From positions 1,177,801 through 1,241,800 of the forward strand of contig CM037840.1 of the NCBI GenBank assembly GCA_021234535.1: a DNA stretch of 64,000 nucleotides, given 5' to 3'. This DNA is from Stichopus chloronotus. Lineage: Eukaryota; Echinodermata; Holothuroidea; Aspidochirotida; Stichopodidae. Shown here piece after piece: positions 1-64,000 of this stretch. The position numbers and the translations under genes are program-made. The notes under the pieces are model-generated. The model searched no databases. It was not told the origin of the DNA and saw only the letters and a list, made by a program, of their open reading frames with translations. The number at the start of each line of letters is the position of its first letter. Position 1 is the first letter of the stretch.

Positions 1-23
1 TCTACTACAAGCATTAAAGCTAG

Positions 24-311
24 CATAGATCAAAACACAATGGAATGACTTCCAATGGAAGTCAAAACACAATGGAATGAAGATCAAAACACAATGGAAT
101 GAAGATCAAAACACAATGGAATGAAGATCAAAACACAATGGAATGACTTCCAATGGAAGTCAAAACACAATGGAATGAAGATCAAAACACAATGGAATGA
201 AGATCAAAACACAATGGAATGAAGATCAAAACACAATGGAATGAAGATCAAAACACAATGGAATGAAGATCAAAACACAAAGGAATGAAGATCAAAACAC
301 AATGGAATGAC
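24..311. repeat. 22-bp minisatellite in intron 13
   Basis: About 13 copies of a unit containing GATCAAAACACAATGGAATG, spaced 22 bp (GATC at 82, 104, 126). Two places (48-62 and 146-160) carry a near-palindromic ACTTCCAATGGAAGT variant in place of the AAGA linker. No coding potential. Confidence 0.9.
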
Positions 312-467
312 TCTTAACTGAGAAATGTTTCCTCGGTGAGTAGGACTTCTGGTTCAAATTTGGCAAACAGTCTCATCAATCTTCTAAACAAGTGATAAAT
401 TTGAAGTCATGTTTGAGGTTAAGTAAATTTTAAATAATCTTCTCTAAATCTTTCAACAACATCTCAC

Positions 468-63805
<63,338 letters not shown>

Positions 63806-63808
63806 AAA

Positions 63809-64000
63809 CTGAAAGCAAAAACGAAAAAAAAAAATATGTTACATGATATGACAAAGTATCTTGTTAGAATTGTAGTCCAAACAGTCAGTCACTTACAGTA
63901 CTGTAGTTACTCACTGTAAAAGAATAGTCCAGATAGTAATAGGCCTAATCAATAAATGTTACAAAAATCAGTAAAAATGTGACACACCCATTCCCAACAT
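63809..64000 (-). other. 5' intron sequence upstream of unc45 coding exon 1
   Basis: The acceptor CTTTCAG precedes the ATG exon, so this is intron. The promoter and first (probably non-coding) exon lie to the right of the window. Confidence 0.75.

Overview
The window is a stretch of animal nuclear DNA. It is AT-rich and dominated by introns, microsatellites, minisatellites and diverged dispersed repeats. The only host gene I can support is unc45, on the minus strand, running right to left across the whole window. I joined 13 coding exons (63805 down to 468). Every junction is GT-AG, every phase agrees, and the total is 2109 nt = 703 codons with no internal stop. That is the N-terminal three quarters of a UNC-45 protein of about 930 residues. 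The rest lies beyond the left edge, and the promoter and 5' UTR lie beyond the right edge. The single-copy style unc45, the long introns and the 'TGACCTTTGACCTCC' dispersed repeat suggest a marine invertebrate deuterostome, possibly an echinoderm. That placement is an inference from general appearance and is not proven here.

Protein layout: a TPR domain with a complete dicarboxylate clamp (K7, N11, N46, K76, R80) for the C-terminal tail of Hsp90/Hsp70 (exons 1-2), an armadillo-like central domain (exons 3-9), and the first half of the UCS myosin-binding domain (exons 10-13). The protein folds and assembles myosin motor domains together with Hsp90.

Intron layout (plus coordinates, left to right). 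Intron 13 (1-467) holds a 22-bp array. Intron 11 (1420-9481) holds a GGACGGAC / TTGCTAATGTAAC inverted-repeat cluster, a four-copy ~165-bp repeat and a polypurine tract. Intron 10 (9623-17828) holds a 63-bp array, a 13-bp array, a 105-nt hairpin and a 4.15-kb array of 28-bp units with a ~1.79-kb higher-order duplication. Intron 8 (19713-23401) holds a 67-bp array and seven 145-bp copies in a three-unit higher-order pattern. Intron 7 (23565-33363) holds 29-bp, 33-bp and 67-bp arrays, a C19 run and a palindrome-tailed repeat. Intron 6 (33533-38067) holds a 48-bp array, (TCTG)25 and the dispersed family. Intron 4 (38825-53591, 14.8 kb) holds a ~57-bp array, a tRNA-type SINE, an insertion with a matching empty site, a perfect 20-bp hairpin and a decayed BEL/Pao-like gag fragment. 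Intron 3 (53760-57771) holds a foldback element. Intron 1 (60681-63606) holds more of the dispersed family.

The observation I rate highest is that the 33-bp minisatellite of intron 7 runs right up to, and apparently into, the exon 7 splice donor. Many of its units carry a GTAAGTA donor-like sequence in the transcribed orientation, as if the exon-intron junction itself had been tandemly copied. Also notable are a repeat family that spreads perfect DR1-type nuclear-receptor half-site pairs, and an in-window occupied/empty site pair for a small inverted-repeat element. I found no complete new multi-gene system.
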